Positions 1 to 12,071 of a stretch of 64,000 bases of DNA are shown here, piece after piece; positions within the stretch are counted from its first letter, which is position 1, and each line of letters opens with the position of its first letter. The notes beneath the pieces were generated by a model. The model was given only the letters and a program-made list of their open reading frames with translations, searched no databases and was not told the origin of the DNA. The stretch comes from Erodium maritimum (lineage: Eukaryota; Streptophyta; Magnoliopsida; Geraniales; Geraniaceae). The stretch spans positions 157,605,618 to 157,669,617 of the forward strand of contig OY997588.1 in NCBI GenBank assembly GCA_963921825.1, in the 5' to 3' direction. Position numbers and translations under genes: made by a program.

Positions 1-1900
1 CTGGATCGATCTTGGCACACGAGATGATGCACGCATGGCTACGACTCAAAGGTGCTTTCTATTTTCCTTGTTGCTTGTATTGTTGATGTGCTATTTTTAG
101 TTGCTTTGGATAATTGCAAAAACATGTGGTGGTGAACTGTACGTGTTAATTGCAATGCAATTTGTCTACAAATCTATCATCTTTAACGGGAATTAATCAT
201 GTGGAGTCACGTGACTTCAATTTGTTGAGAATGACAGTTTTTCCCTGTACATTATACGTGTTTTACAATTTGTAACCCTCATGTATACATGTTTTGCAAT
301 TACTGACCCTTATGTATACATTTTTGCAATCATCCCTAGTTACTTCTTGGAAGACGACGGGTCTCAGGAATGATAGATAATGTAGACTTTGTTTTTGTTT
401 ATGTTAAGGTTTCCGAACTCTGAGTCAAGACGTCGAAGAAGGCATATGTCAGGTACTTGCTCACATGTGGTTAGACCGGTCTGGTTCGGGCAGCAATGAA
501 GTTTCAACCTCGTCGTCCTTCGGTTCCCGAGCATCCCACAAGGTTACTCGTTCTCCGTTCCAACAGAAGCTGTGGGCCTTTTTCAAACATCAGATCGAAT
601 CAGACACTTCTCCGGTGTACGGAGATGGATTCAGAGCGGGTCACCGAGCAGTGCTCAAGTACGGTCTTGGGAGGACCCTTGAACATATTCGGGTCACGGG
701 AACATTTCCTTATTGAACTCTCGGCCGGAGCCCACTATAATTCGGGTTACAGGAACAATTCTTTATTGAACTCTTAGGCCCAACCCGGGCCCATTAGAAC
801 TGATTTGATCGATCAAGACGAACATTTTTTTTATCTTATAATAGTAGGTTCATGACACTGTCAATTATAAAAACTCACAAGCCCTTGTGAATTTTAGGTT
901 GTGCTGGCAATTCCAATTCTTTTTCTATAGCTTAAGTATCAATTGATAATTGTTTTGATATATTATTGTAAGTGGAAAATATTGTTTTCCTTCATTTTGT
1001 TGTTCAATCCCTTTGTGTTTGGTTTCTGAAGCTTTAAGAAAACTACAAGTCTCTCTAATGTATCTATAATATGTAGAGGTATTATGAAAGTTCTATTTCA
1101 TGATTAAACGATACCATAAATAGAGTGGCTTTAAGAAACCTATAACATAAAATTGTATTGTCCATACTCTAGAGAAATTATTCACTTATAAAATACAAAG
1201 ACGCATCCCAATGTTGAAATGGAGATGCTCAACAAAAATGAAATAGACATGAATGATGATATGTTTCTAGTCTCAAAATCACAAGGATTAATAAAAAGAA
1301 GTTTGTTTATAACCTTATTTAATCTTTAGAGAACAATAATAATTAAATGAACTTGAGTATATATCTTATAGTGATACAGTGTTGAATTTGTCCTCTGTAT
1401 TTGGTTCTTGAAAATTCTCATATGATTAATATCCTAAGTTGTTAGTGTTGGTTCTAGTAGTGCTCTTATTTTCAATTATATCCTATTTATCCTAATTATA
1501 TCTCATATTTAATTTTCAAAAAGGATTTTTAAGTGTAAATTTTTTTTAAAGTTGATGACATGACTAGTTATACAAGACGTCACATATAAGATAATATATT
1601 TTGATATAATTATCTAGAACTATTTTGAATCTATCACATTAAAATTTGGTATGAATCTCATTTATAGACAAATGTAAATCCTTAAATATTTGTATTTTTA
1701 TATAAAATTGTATATGGTAAATCTTATTCATCAAGAATATATTATTAAAAACTAATCTCTATCATTCGTTTTAGATTTTGAGTGTTATAAAAGATTTGAA
1801 AATCATTTGCCCGAAGTTATATAATGTATACTTTCTATACGAACAAAGTTATTATTTTATTATTATATTATTTCATAAGAAAAAAAAGATATCGATCAAA
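1..1900. other. AT-rich intergenic DNA, no gene seen
   Basis: No coding region is supported here. Short reading frames around 465-777 overlap one another in two frames and match nothing I recognise. Positions 245-335 carry a decayed fragment of the MITE family whose ends contain TTTTGCAATTATCCC. Positions 687-792 are a diverged tandem duplication with a period of about 53 bp; both copies start ATTCGGGT and share TATTGAACTCT. The rest is low-complexity AT-rich sequence. Confidence 0.6.
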
Positions 1901-1972
1901 GTTTCTTATTTTTCTTTTTTTTATCAGGGAGAAATAAATGCATTAAAAAGGTAAGTGTGTGTTTCTTATTTT
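1901..1972 (-). mobile_element. 48-bp LINE 3'-tail insertion with target duplication
   Basis: Positions 1913-1960, read on the minus strand, end in the same tail as the large LINE at 2768-8660: TTTTTAATGCATTT, then TCTCCCTGATAAAAAAAA, with one mismatch to the big copy. The insert is flanked by the 12-bp direct repeat GTTTCTTATTTT at 1901-1912 and 1961-1972. This is what an extremely 5'-truncated target-primed reverse transcription product looks like. It lies under 1 kb from the full-size copy, in the opposite orientation. Confidence 0.75.
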
Positions 1973-2326
1973 CCTATTACATGAATCATCGGATCGACAT
2001 TAGGAACCCGATGTCCCCGACTCATTTAGGGGGGGTGGTTGGGGGTGGGGGGATTTTATAATAGAGCTGGTCATACGACAACATTCGAGAAATTTGATCA
2101 AATAGGTGAGAGGAAGAGAGAAGAAAAATGTTGTGTTACGGAATATTAACACAAATATCAAGCCGTGCAACTTTTTCACTAAGGAAAAATACATGCTAGG
2201 TTAATTCTCTCCACCGTGATTAAGAGTCTCATAAGCAACCTTAGTAGAAAGTAGCATTGTCATCTGGATAGACGTCCGTTTTCAAAACTCTAGTGCCCGG
2301 GAGGTAGGGAACCATCTGAGGATAGG

Positions 2327-2668
2327 TCATCTGTTGAACGTTTGCGAATTCCGGCCCCAGGGCGGCGACTGAGCGAATGAACGGGCGGCGCCAGCGTCTC
2401 CACGCACGCAGAAGTTGCAATATCGATTGACGGAACCGTCTGCTCCGAGGGGGAGCTTGAAGAGAAGAGGGACGTAGCGGTGCTGCCAGAAACAGTAGCT
2501 CACTCTCATTTGAAGCCGATCGACCCTGTCTTGGTGCCTGGCTCCCAAACAGGTCGCGCAGTATGGGGAACGGGTTATGGCCATGGCCATGTTGTCGCCG
2601 ACGCACCAACCGCGGCAAATCACTCCGCGCTGGACCATTCCAGATCTTCTCTGATCGAAATCGGCCAT
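2327..2668 (-). CDS. Unrecognised small Cys-rich reading frame (113 aa)
   Basis: I do not recognise this frame. It starts at an ATG at 2668 and encodes a basic protein with scattered cysteines, including CATC and CNFC pairs about 50 residues apart, that could bind metal. The sequence is much more GC-rich than its flanks and ends with a TGA at 2327. A second minus-strand frame (2241-2912) overlaps it and continues past its stop, so a frameshift or an unseen intron is possible. A CT-rich leader lies just upstream of the ATG, and the LINE begins about 100 bp further upstream, which may have displaced its promoter. It could be a small expressed gene, a broken gene or chance. Confidence 0.3.
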   Translation of the reverse strand: MADFDQRRSGMVQRGVICRGWCVGDNMAMAITRSPYCATCLGARHQDRVDRLQMRVSYCFWQHRYVPLLFKLPLGADGSVNRYCNFCVRGDAGAARSFAQSPPWGRNSQTFNR

Positions 2669-2767
2669 GGACGATTCTTCGCAGGACAGAGAGAGAAATA
2701 ATTTGAGGAGAGAGGGTTAGGAGCCAAGGATACTTTTTTTTACTGTAAACCGAGAAATGGGATATAA

Positions 2768-3496
2768 ATGAGAAATGGGATACAGATGTCTGGGGCCCTT
2801 GCCCTTGTTCACACTTCGGATGTCTCCTTTCATAGTGTGTCGGTTCCGGTGCACTGGGACGACTTTTCTGCGGATGTGTTAGTGAAGAGGGTGCATGTGG
2901 ATAGTATCCCACCCTGCCCTACCCCCAGACCCCCTCCGGTTGTACCATCGGGGTCTGGTATTGATCTGATCATTCATGCTTTCACGGCTAGGTCGCGATC
3001 CTTACGGTTGCCGATTAGATCTGCAGTTGATGTCTCATCTCAGGCTGTAGCTCCTTTTGAGGCTCAACCAGTTGGTGATGACGCAAGGGGTAGTCAGGAG
3101 CAGTGTTTCTCAGCCGCGTGTGACGCCACTCGCGACTCTGAGTCCGAGTTTGATCGGAAGCAGGGAGCTGATGAGGTTTGTGTGGAGACTGCCTTAGTTT
3201 TGTTTGATGCCCCCCCGGAGTATGGGTTAAAGGTTGGTGGTGGGGGTGGTATGGGTTCTTCTACAGGAGAGGAGGTTGCGCCCCTGGCTTGTTCGCGTCC
3301 GTCGGTTTTTTTGGAGTTTCGTTCTGACCTTGTTGATGGACGTACGAGCGAGAGCATCACCCACACAGTGGCGCGGTTCGCTGAGAGTATGGGGGTCTGC
3401 TACAAGGGTTCAACTGAGGAGGGTTTTTGGAAGGTTGAGGAGGTGCTTAGCCATACTTATAGTAGCAGGGTTGCTAACCCCTCGGTGACTCCATGA
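2768..3496 (+). pseudogene. LINE ORF1, C-terminal remnant (242 codons)
   Basis: This open frame begins just after an in-frame stop at 2765-2767 and ends in the ATGA that also starts ORF2. Its position and its composition, rich in Pro, Ser, Asp and Gly without a clear fold, fit the variable C-terminal half of a plant LINE ORF1 nucleic-acid-binding protein. The usual DUF4283 domain and CCHC zinc knuckle are absent, so only a fragment is present. The assignment rests mainly on its junction with ORF2. Confidence in the exact start is low. Confidence 0.55.
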
Positions 3497-6400
3497 TTTT
3501 CCTCTCTTGGAATGCTCGGGGTCTAGGCTTCTCTTCAAAGAGGAGTCTATTGACCTCTCTTGTCCGAGCTCATCGGGCTGACTTTGTCATGATTCAGGAG
3601 ACGAAGTTTTCAGACATTAGCCTTAGTATTGCTCGCTCGTGTGGTTTGGGAGCAGATTTCACCCATTCTTTTATTCCTTCCTCTGGTTTGTCGGGGGGTC
3701 TTCTTTCTATCTGGAATAGCAAAGTGTATCAGGTGAGTCAGGTCTATCCCTTACCTGGCGTTCTGGTCTGGTCTGGAATTCATCTGCCTACGGGAACTCC
3801 TTTGACAGTCATGAATGTGTATGCTCCTACCTCTGTTGTGGCGAGAAGAGACCTCTGGACTTCTCTCCATTCTGTTGTTGATGGTGTTGGGCCTGTGTTG
3901 CTTGTTGCGGGGGACTTCAACACGATTTGTTCTCAGGAGGAGATCTCCTCTGCGGGGCTTCTACATGGTGACAGTTCTCAGTTTTGCGACTTTATCTCGG
4001 CAGCTGGGTTACTCGATCTCCCTCTAGCCAATAGGAGGTTTCCCTGGTTTGGTCCCGCTTCTAGGTGTAGTCGTATTGACAGGTTTCTCCTGTCTCCCGA
4101 GCTATTAAGCATGTTTTCTGGACCTGTTCAGAAAGGACTCACGCGTTCCCTCTCTGATCATTGTCCGATCCTGTTGTCTGCTGAGAGGGTCGACTGGGGG
4201 CCTAGGCCTTTTCGTTTCATCGATTCTTGGGTAGAGCACGACGAGTTCCTCCCGTTTGTGAGTGAACGTTGGTCCTCTTATGTGGTTCATGGAGATCCGG
4301 AGTTCATTTGGTGGACCAAGTTGAGAACCTTGAGGAGTGATCTGCAAGACTGGAATCAGGCGGTTTTGGGGCAACTAGACGCTTGTATATCAGAGTTGGA
4401 GGTACGTATTGATGCTTTTGATGTCCTGGTTGACTCTAGGCCTTTATCGGAGGAAGAGCTGACTGAGAGAGATTTTTGCACCTCCCAGTTAGCCACTAAG
4501 GCAGGTCAAAGATCTAGCTTGTGGAGGCAGAAGGCCAGAGTCAAGTGGGGCAAGGACGGGAATCGTAATTCAGCATTCATCGGGTTGCTCAGTCCCATGG
4601 TGCTCGGAACCATATCTTCTCGATGATATAGAACGGTACGGAGTTTTCAGATCCTGCAGGGGTCAAGGCTCAAGCTAGGGGTGAGCATGGGCGGTTAACC
4701 GGCCCGACCCGCACACATATATATCCGCCCGCATAATTGCGGATCGGTTAACTGAAGTTTGGAATCCGCCCGCCGAACCGAAATTTCAGAAACAAATCCG
4801 CTCGATTTTGTTTCGGGCGGATCGGGTCAAATCCGCAAAAACCCGAATAAACATATTTCTTTTAGATTATATGAACCCTTTGGATACATTTGTTAAATAT
4901 GTGAACAAAAAATAGTGTAAGTACAGCCCTCAAACACTAAATCTATACACACTCAAAAGGAAATAAACAAAATCAATTTAAACTCAATCTCTAAAACCTA
5001 AAAGCTAGAACGGCAGCTCAACATTTGTTTCTATCGTCTTTCCGCTATGACCGGAAGCCAGAAGAAGGTGGACAAGCTTGAGGGAGAAGATGTCGGATCT
5101 GATTTCGGATAGTTCTTACCAGAGAGATCTGATGCTGCTCACAGCTGTAGAAAAACGACGATGAGAGACAGATCTGTTGTTACTGATGGTGGAGGAGGGT
5201 GGGGGACGATTGACGACGACGGTGGTAGAGATCCACTCACGATGAAAGAGGTGAGACGAGGACGGAGGAACTTTTGTTGTTGAAGGTGGATTGAAAACGT
5301 TGGAGAGAGAAGGAATACAAGGATAAAGTGTGGTGTGGTGGGTGAAAGAGAAGGAGACCGAGAGAGATTTGTTGGAGAGATAAGGGTGAAAATGAATTAA
5401 TGATAAAGTTAGTGGGTGGAGACTGAGTCATGGAGAGATAAGGTTGGTTGTGAAAGTCAAAGAGTCATAAGTAGTGTAAAAGCCTTTTACTAAAAGATGT
5501 GGTGAGAAAGATATCCACGTGTAAGATACTTGGTTTGGTTGGATGCGGGCGGATCGGGTGATCCGCGGATCATCCGGTCCAAATCCGATACCCGCCCAAG
5601 TATACTCGGATTTAATAATATTTGACCCATATCCGATCCGAGACCCGACGGATGAGACAATAATGGGTCACGGGTCGGGCGGGTGTGCGGGCGGGTTCGG
5701 ATCTTCGGATATTTTGCTCACCCCTAGCTCAAGCCGTCGCTCACTTTGGGGCTCGTTTCTTCTCTGACCAGTCGACCCGTCACGCTTTACCCGCTTTTCC
5801 TTTTGCAGGTTAAGCGTTGAGAACTCTTGTATGTTGGAGCCTCCTTTTAATGAGGCTGAGGTTTTGGAGGCCTTGTCTTCTTGTTCTGGGGACAAGGTCC
5901 CTTAGCCGGATGGTTTCAATCTGGTCTTCTTCCGAGTGGCTTGGCCAATTATTAGAGTCGACTTCTTGTGTTTTATGCATTTCTTTCATGCCTCGTTTCA
6001 GCTTAGTCGTGGGGTGAACTCGAGCTTTATTGTTCTCATCCCGAAGGTCCCTTCTCCTCGTTCCTTCTCGGAGTTTCATCCTATTAGTCTTACGACAGCC
6101 TCGTACAAGATTCTGGCTAAGATTTTGTCGAGGCGGTTGAAGAGGGTGATTGGAGACCTTATCAACTCTACTCAGTCCGCGTGTGTGCATGGGAGGCAGT
6201 TATCGGACATTGTCCTTGTCGCTATGGAGGTTCTTGGTCATGTGCGTCGTTCCTACTAGCCAACCGCTTTGGTGAAGTTGGATTTCGAGAAGGCGTTTGA
6301 TAAGGTTGATTGGTCTTACTTGCTTCATGTTCTTAGGAGTATGGGTTTCGGTGGGAAGTGGATTATGTGGGTCTCCTCGTGTCTTCGGGGGTTCTCTTCT

Positions 6401-8220
6401 GTGCTAATTAATGGGTCCCCATCTGAGCAGTTTAAGGTCTTACAGGGAGTCAGACAGGGGTGTCCGATGTCGCCTTATCTTTTTCAGATTGATGTTGAGG
6501 GTTTTCACCAGATATTTGAGCTTGGTATCAGGCAAGGTTTGTACGGTGGCATTAGGGTTGGCCCAATCATCAGGGTTTCTCACCTGCAGTTTGCGGATGA
6601 CACTTTATTGTTCCTTGAGACAGGGGTGGATCAGTTTCGTGTTGTTAGGTTTGTTCTCCACACTTTTGAGTTGGTGTCTGGTCTGCGGGTCAACTTCACC
6701 AAGTCGTCTCTGGTTGCCTTTGTTGTAGATGATCAGTTGTGTACGACTCTTGCGGAAGCAATGCGGTGTTATTTGGGCACTCTCCCTTTTACTTACCCTT
6801 GGGTTCCCTCTGGGAGGCAATCCTCGACTCGCTTCGTTTTTGGGATCTAGTGATGGATAGGTTCAGAGAGAGGCTTGCGGTTTGGCGGACCCGTTTTCTC
6901 TCTTTGGGTGGTCGCCACACGCTCATCAGGGCGAACTTGGGTAGCTTACCGGTCTTTTCCATGTCCTTGTTTCGGGCCCCTAAGAAGGTGGTTCAGCTGC
7001 TAGAGAGATTTCAGATGAGACTCCTTTGGTGTTCAGGGCATGAGAGGAGGTGTCTTTCTAAGGTTCTGTGGGAGGTGGTTTGCAGGTCCAAGGACTCAGA
7101 AGGACTAGGTGTTCGATCTCTTTCGGAGGTAAACACCAGTCTTCTCCTGAAATGGTGGTGGCGCTTTGCTATAGAGGGGGCTGCCTTCTGGAGGCGTGTC
7201 ATTTGCGCTTGTTTCGGGTGGAGGGAGACCGAGTGGGACTTGGGATCGCTCACTGTTCCCCCAAGGGTGTTCTCTTTCTTCATCCGACATGTGGTTCGTT
7301 TGGATCGGGACCCTGGGTTTGCTAGAGTGTTTGGTCCCGGTACTTTGAGATGGGTGATCGGTTCTGGCACCACGATTCGCTTTTGGGAGGACCCGTGGCT
7401 TTTTGATACAGCTATGGCGACTCATTTCCCCCGACTTTATAGGTTGGTGGCAGGCCATCATGAGTCAGTTGCAGAGTTTTATGTGGATGGGGACTGGGCC
7501 TTTCTATTTGATAGGGATCTTCGGGTTCGCGATGCCGAGGAGTTGGAGGAGATAAGGGTCCGTCTGGTTGGTGTTCGTTTAGTACGTGAGCGCCCAGATT
7601 TGCTGGTCTGGTCTTGGGATTCGAAAGGGGTTCTTGACAACTAGAGCTTTTCAGGTTATTACAGGTTGGGTGGATTACGAGGTCGCTCCTTGGGCTTCTG
7701 TGATCTGGTCAGCTCCTGTTCCTCCCAAGATCTATTTATTTTCCTGGTTGTTTGCTCATGGAGGGGTTCCCATTATTTCCTTCTTGGTGGATAGGGGTGT
7801 GTCGATTCCGTTAGCCCGTTGGAGGTGTATGTTGTGTGGTTCAGGTGGGGAGGACTCTAGGCACTTGTTTATCGCTTGCTCTTGGACCTGGAGGGTTTGT
7901 TCTTTGATCTTGGGATGGTGGGGAGTGGTGGGCGTTTTTCCGCTGTCACCGGCTCTGTTTCTTGAGTCCTGGACCTCTCTGTTGGGTTTGCGTAGGCTGA
8001 GGTCTGAGTGGATTGGTATTGGATTGTTGTGTCTTTGACAGATTTGGTTGGAGCGCAACCGTCGCGTCTTCTCAAGGTCTGCTGCTATTGAACCAAGCAT
8101 TCTTCTAGCTAGGGTTCAGCAGGAATCTTTTTCCAGTTTGGGAGCGGCTGGTCGTTCTTTCACCTTCCTCGAGTGGGTCGAGTCACCGGGTGCTGCGCTG
8201 ACTAGGAGCGCCTAAGGATG
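3493..8220 (+). pseudogene. LINE ORF2: endonuclease, reverse transcriptase, zf-RVT (broken)
   Basis: Positions 3493 to about 4165 encode an exonuclease-endonuclease-phosphatase domain with the expected landmarks: SWNARG near the N-terminus, MIQETKF, VMNVYAPTS, GDFNTI and SDHCPILL. A frameshift near 4580 leads to a stop at 4626. A hAT element then occupies 4676-5726. Reverse transcriptase resumes beyond it: LIPK about 6040, an in-frame TAG at 6257, FEKAFDKVDW about 6290, GVRQGCPMSPYLF about 6460 and the FADD catalytic box about 6595. Further frame changes occur near 6790-6850 and 7640. A zinc-binding RVT domain (CMLC...H...C) lies at about 7690-7900. At least four lesions mean no functional product. 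Confidence 0.85.
4676..5726. mobile_element. Non-autonomous hAT element (1051 bp) nested in the LINE
   Basis: The ends are perfect 12-bp terminal inverted repeats, TAGGGGTGAGCA at 4676-4687 and its complement at 5715-5726. They are flanked by a perfect 8-bp target duplication, GCTCAAGC, at 4668-4675 and 5727-5734. TIR type and 8-bp duplication are diagnostic of the hAT superfamily. Subterminal regions are crowded with GCGGGCGGAT/ATCCGCCCGC-type motifs in both orientations, probably transposase binding sites. No transposase frame is present. The interior (about 4980-5460) has GA/CT-rich sequence and a 64-codon minus frame with no recognised similarity. Perfect ends suggest insertion well after the LINE. 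Confidence 0.93.
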
Positions 8221-8404
8221 GACTGTTGATTGATGTGTCATGTTTGAGGAATTCAACACCTTTCCCCCTGGTCCTCCTCGGTGGTTTCTCTTATTAGGTC
8301 TAGTGAGTGATCGTTCAGGAGTTGCAGGTTGGGGCCGATATGCCCGTGTTCGGGTGGAGGGGCATGAATTACTTAGCCTTCTTGAGGCCAGAGGATTCAC
8401 CCGT

Positions 8405-8476
8405 GCGGTCTCATGTGGTACTGTTCACTAGTCCGATCAAGGTTGCCCAAGCGGTCTCCTGAGATACTGTTCACTA
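8405..8476 (+). repeat. Tandem duplication in the LINE 3' UTR
   Basis: Two near-identical segments with a period of about 46 bp both contain GCGGTCTC followed by TACTGTTCACTAGTC. They sit between the end of ORF2 and the LINE tail and probably belong to the element's 3' UTR. Confidence 0.6.
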
Positions 8477-8660
8477 GTCTGGTGTATTCGTTGTTGTTGT
8501 GGTGGACCGGGGTGGTTGTTTTGTCTTGTTTGTTTCCTTTGTTTCCTTTGTTGTTTTTGGCTTTTAGGCCGTTTTGTTGGACTTTGGTCTGGTTGTTGTG
8601 GTTTCTAACCCAGGACCTACACTTCCTTTTTAATGCATTTCTTTCTCCCTGATAAAAAAA

Positions 8661-11600
8661 ATATAGGAAAAAATTAATTTTATTAAAGTTGAAATGACAT
8701 TTTTGTCATTTATGGTCCAAATAAAATAAAGAGAAAATTAAAAAAAGACTTCGGACAGTGCAGGGACAAAATTAAAGATCAATATAATTAAATACTAAAT
8801 GTAACAAGATTAGTATAATTTTGTGAGAATATTCTTTGATGAGAATGCTGCAAAAAAATATGGGGTTTTGATCATGAGAGTGAAAATGCGGTATCGGATC
8901 CGATACCATTCTTCTACCCAAATAAAAAGCATGGTACTAAAGTCAATTGTCAAATCATAACTCATGCGTATAAAAAGTATTACATAGTAACAAGTTTTAC
9001 TAATTAATTATCAAGATGTATCAAAATATGTTAAGTGTAACTAACTCTGTAAGATACCAGTCACATGTTTGTCACGTGCTCTAAAACTTTCCTAAAATGG
9101 AATGCGAAACCTTGATGTCATAAGATAGACCAATCGTTTATTCCCAAATCATAACCCTGACCTAACAACTTTTCCTGTTACTCACTTAACAGTCATGAAA
9201 CTTGAGGACGGAAAGTGCAATAGGGTGCGGTCAACGTTACAATGTAATACTTTTCATACGTATGAGTTATGATTTAGTGATAAACGAAAGGTGTGGGTGC
9301 GGACACCGAGTAACCCCCTAAGATTAATTTGTTGAATGCAATTAGTCGAAACTATTTCGACCAATTCGTCAAATTTCTCGTAATATTAAAGGATAATTGA
9401 GTTCATGGATGAAATGAATGAAGTGGTGACTCCTCCACCTTGAGGTGTTCAATTCACCCAAAAAAAAAAATTCCATCAATTCCTCTGTCGAACTTGGCCT
9501 TTATCTGACACCACCGATCACCACCACCGCAATACATTTGGAAGTACCAGTGATGGAGGCCACATGATCCATGCTTCATGCACTTAAAGCAGTTGCACAC
9601 GATGCTCCCCTTCTATCCCTCGGCCTGCTGAAAATGGCTTCAACCCTAATGCATTTAATCTAGCCACCATATACTATGCTTTAATATAAACGTCAGGGAC
9701 CTCCAACCAGTACCCTCGCCACGAGCTTATCCTCGATCGGTAGTAAGGATGAGGTGAACCAGGGATCTTTCCTAGTGAACAGAGTCGATCGATGCAGAAC
9801 CCCTCCCACGACATCTGTTGGCCACCTTAAGGGAAGAGAGAAAAGGGTCTCCTAAACACTACTTCGAACAACCTACTTTTGGTATCTCGCGCCAATGAGA
9901 CAAAGGATTAAGCCCACAAATCAATATTTTCTGCCTACCACACTAGCACATCCTCAAGTTTAGAATCACGTGTCTCTACGGGTGGAACCAACACCCCTCA
10001 CATTGGGGACATGAGGACCAAGAGAGCTGGGGCAACGCAAGACTTCCTACCTAAATGGGAGCTTCTTAGCGTCAGCCCCAAAAATTTGAAAGCCTAAAGG
10101 AAATTGGAGCCCCCCTCCCGGCTATGGTGTCGGTTTATCAAGGGATCCAATAAGTGAGGTATGCAGGGAAACCTCGCACGGGACAATGAGTGTGAGATGG
10201 AACATCGTGACGAGTATGGGGATACACGCCTCACCCTTCCACGGTCGGTGCAAACCGACATTCAGAATCCCCCACTTCACGATGTTCTCCCTGGATGCCC
10301 GTTATCCCTTCAAATTTTCCATATCTTTTTTCAAGGGTATATTCATGTCGAGTCGGGAAGTGTTCATCATGAGCTACAGCTAAGCAGCCACACGTGTGAA
10401 ACTTATCCACCAATAGATTATTTTTGGATTAGTTGGGTCTCTGGTTATAGGGTTAATGTCTGGTACCTATGGGTCAAGAATTATGTCTCATTGTTTTATT
10501 TTCCTTTCATATCTGCATTTCTATCATCATTTATTCGATTATGAAAACAACTATAGGCTACAAAACTAGCAACAAACTATAAAATGAAAATAGAAAAAGA
10601 AGGGTTAGACATAGTTTCGGTCATGTCTGAGATGCTTACCATGTATATAACATGCCCAACTATTCCAAGTAATAAATTATGGGTGGCAGTCACTTATTCT
10701 CTTAGGGATAAACTATTATCAGTTTTGACACTCTTTCTAACTCAACTCGGGTGGACCTGCTTTGCCTAAAACACACATCGGTCCCTCGATAGAGACCCTT
10801 GGGGGATGTGAGGATGATGTTAGGTAGCCAAGGAGGTCCCTATAAAAATGAGGATACTCGAGGACCGAGATCTTCGACGAGATAGAGTGTGTCTCCTCTA
10901 TTACACTCGTGGGGCCTCGAAGGGATCATTGATCCCAACGAGCTGCTTCGCAAACCTCGCCTTCTGCCCCCAGTGTCGATAGGGGGGTTGATTAGCGTCC
11001 TCTTCCTTTATACCGGGAAGAGCCCAACATATGTCGCACCAAAGGGGTGGGCATGATGTTGTTGCGTGTCCCCACCCGGCCACGACCCTTGGTCCCTCTA
11101 CGGGTCGGATTCCAAGAAACAGGATCGACCTCGTCCCAATGTAGAACCCGAGTCCCACTACCGTCATGAGGACGCCTTAGGCGCCACCCATCCTTAGAGA
11201 TCCGATGGAAACACGTGCGGGTGTCCGCCAATCTGTTCGTGCAAATCCAGATCGCATAACTTGGATGCCCGTCGTGGAGTAGGTTGGATGTACACCTGGA
11301 CACGTACACAGATGAGATGAGGGTCTCCCGTTCTCGTAGATCCGACACTCGCCTGTAGGTAGCAAGGTCGACAAACGTGGGTTTCCCTAATCTCATATCC
11401 TTAGTGGTGGGAGGTTGGCCACCATTTCTGGGTCACCTCCCCGGTTCCTTTTCATCCCAGACCTCGGAGTAAGATCGATGAAAAGATAGGCGGAAGGTTT
11501 CGTGAAGAGCGGTGTATGTGTGGGCGGAGTACCGGTAGTGAGCACTCAAAAGGAACCAATGTTAAACCATCGAGATGATGATCAGGAGTAGGGCATCAGA

Positions 11601-11880
11601 AAGGAGGGCGACGTTGACATGATGATGTGTTAGAGAAAGGAGACAAAACATGTGACTTCAAAAACCCTTACAACGTAGAGCGAACTTATATGATTTTAAA
11701 AATACATAGAATTTAGAATGTTTACCTGTAATTTCCTCAAAATTATACTAAAATTTTAATCTATTTGAATAATTTATCAACTCATGTGTCTATGGATAAT
11801 AATGTAGCGTATCTCTGACACTGGCCCAGTAAATAAGATCAAGGTAGCCCAAGAATAAGCCCATAAACATAGAAGCCCAA
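8661..11880. other. Gene-free decayed repeat DNA
   Basis: No gene is supported. 8661-9460 is AT-rich. 9480-11640 is more GC-rich, with many overlapping short frames on both strands but none with recognisable domains, as in an old transposon relic. Positions 10870-11400 resemble 46420-47060 (see the separate entry). An A-run at about 9460 might mark an old retroposon end, but I could not define an element. Confidence 0.5.
10870..11400. repeat. Diverged dispersed repeat, related copy at 46420-47060
   Basis: Shared landmarks in the same order and orientation are GTGTG...CTCCTCTAT-ACAC, then CAACGAG-CTGCTT-GCA, then a GTGTCCGC-type segment. Both copies are GC-rich and lack an intact frame. The superfamily is unknown; it may be an internal part of a large old transposon. 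Confidence 0.4.
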
Positions 11881-12071
11881 AACTACATCACACCCAACAG
11901 ATATCTAAACCTATGACACACTCTTCAGAGTTCAGAGTCTTCACATCAGCTTCTTCTTCCTCGCAGAACAGAGTCCAAGCTCAATCCTCTTCGAAAATGG
12001 AGTCTCAGAGAACGATTCAATGACCAGAAGCTCCAGAATCAGGCACAGCTCCAGCACCAATTCTTCATCAA

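Larger units (their letters stand above)
2768..8660 (+). mobile_element. L1-type LINE, decayed, interrupted by a hAT element
   Basis: This is a plant non-LTR retrotransposon with ORF1 remnant (2768-3496), ORF2 (3493 to about 8215) and a 3' UTR ending in GCATTT...CCCTGATAAAAAAAA at about 8660. ORF1 and ORF2 overlap by the four bases ATGA at 3493-3496, a usual arrangement for stop-restart translation. The 5' part is probably truncated, because ORF1 lacks the N-terminal domain and CCHC knuckle expected upstream. I found no convincing target-site duplication, so the exact 5' boundary is uncertain. Several frame breaks make it non-autonomous. Confidence 0.85.
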
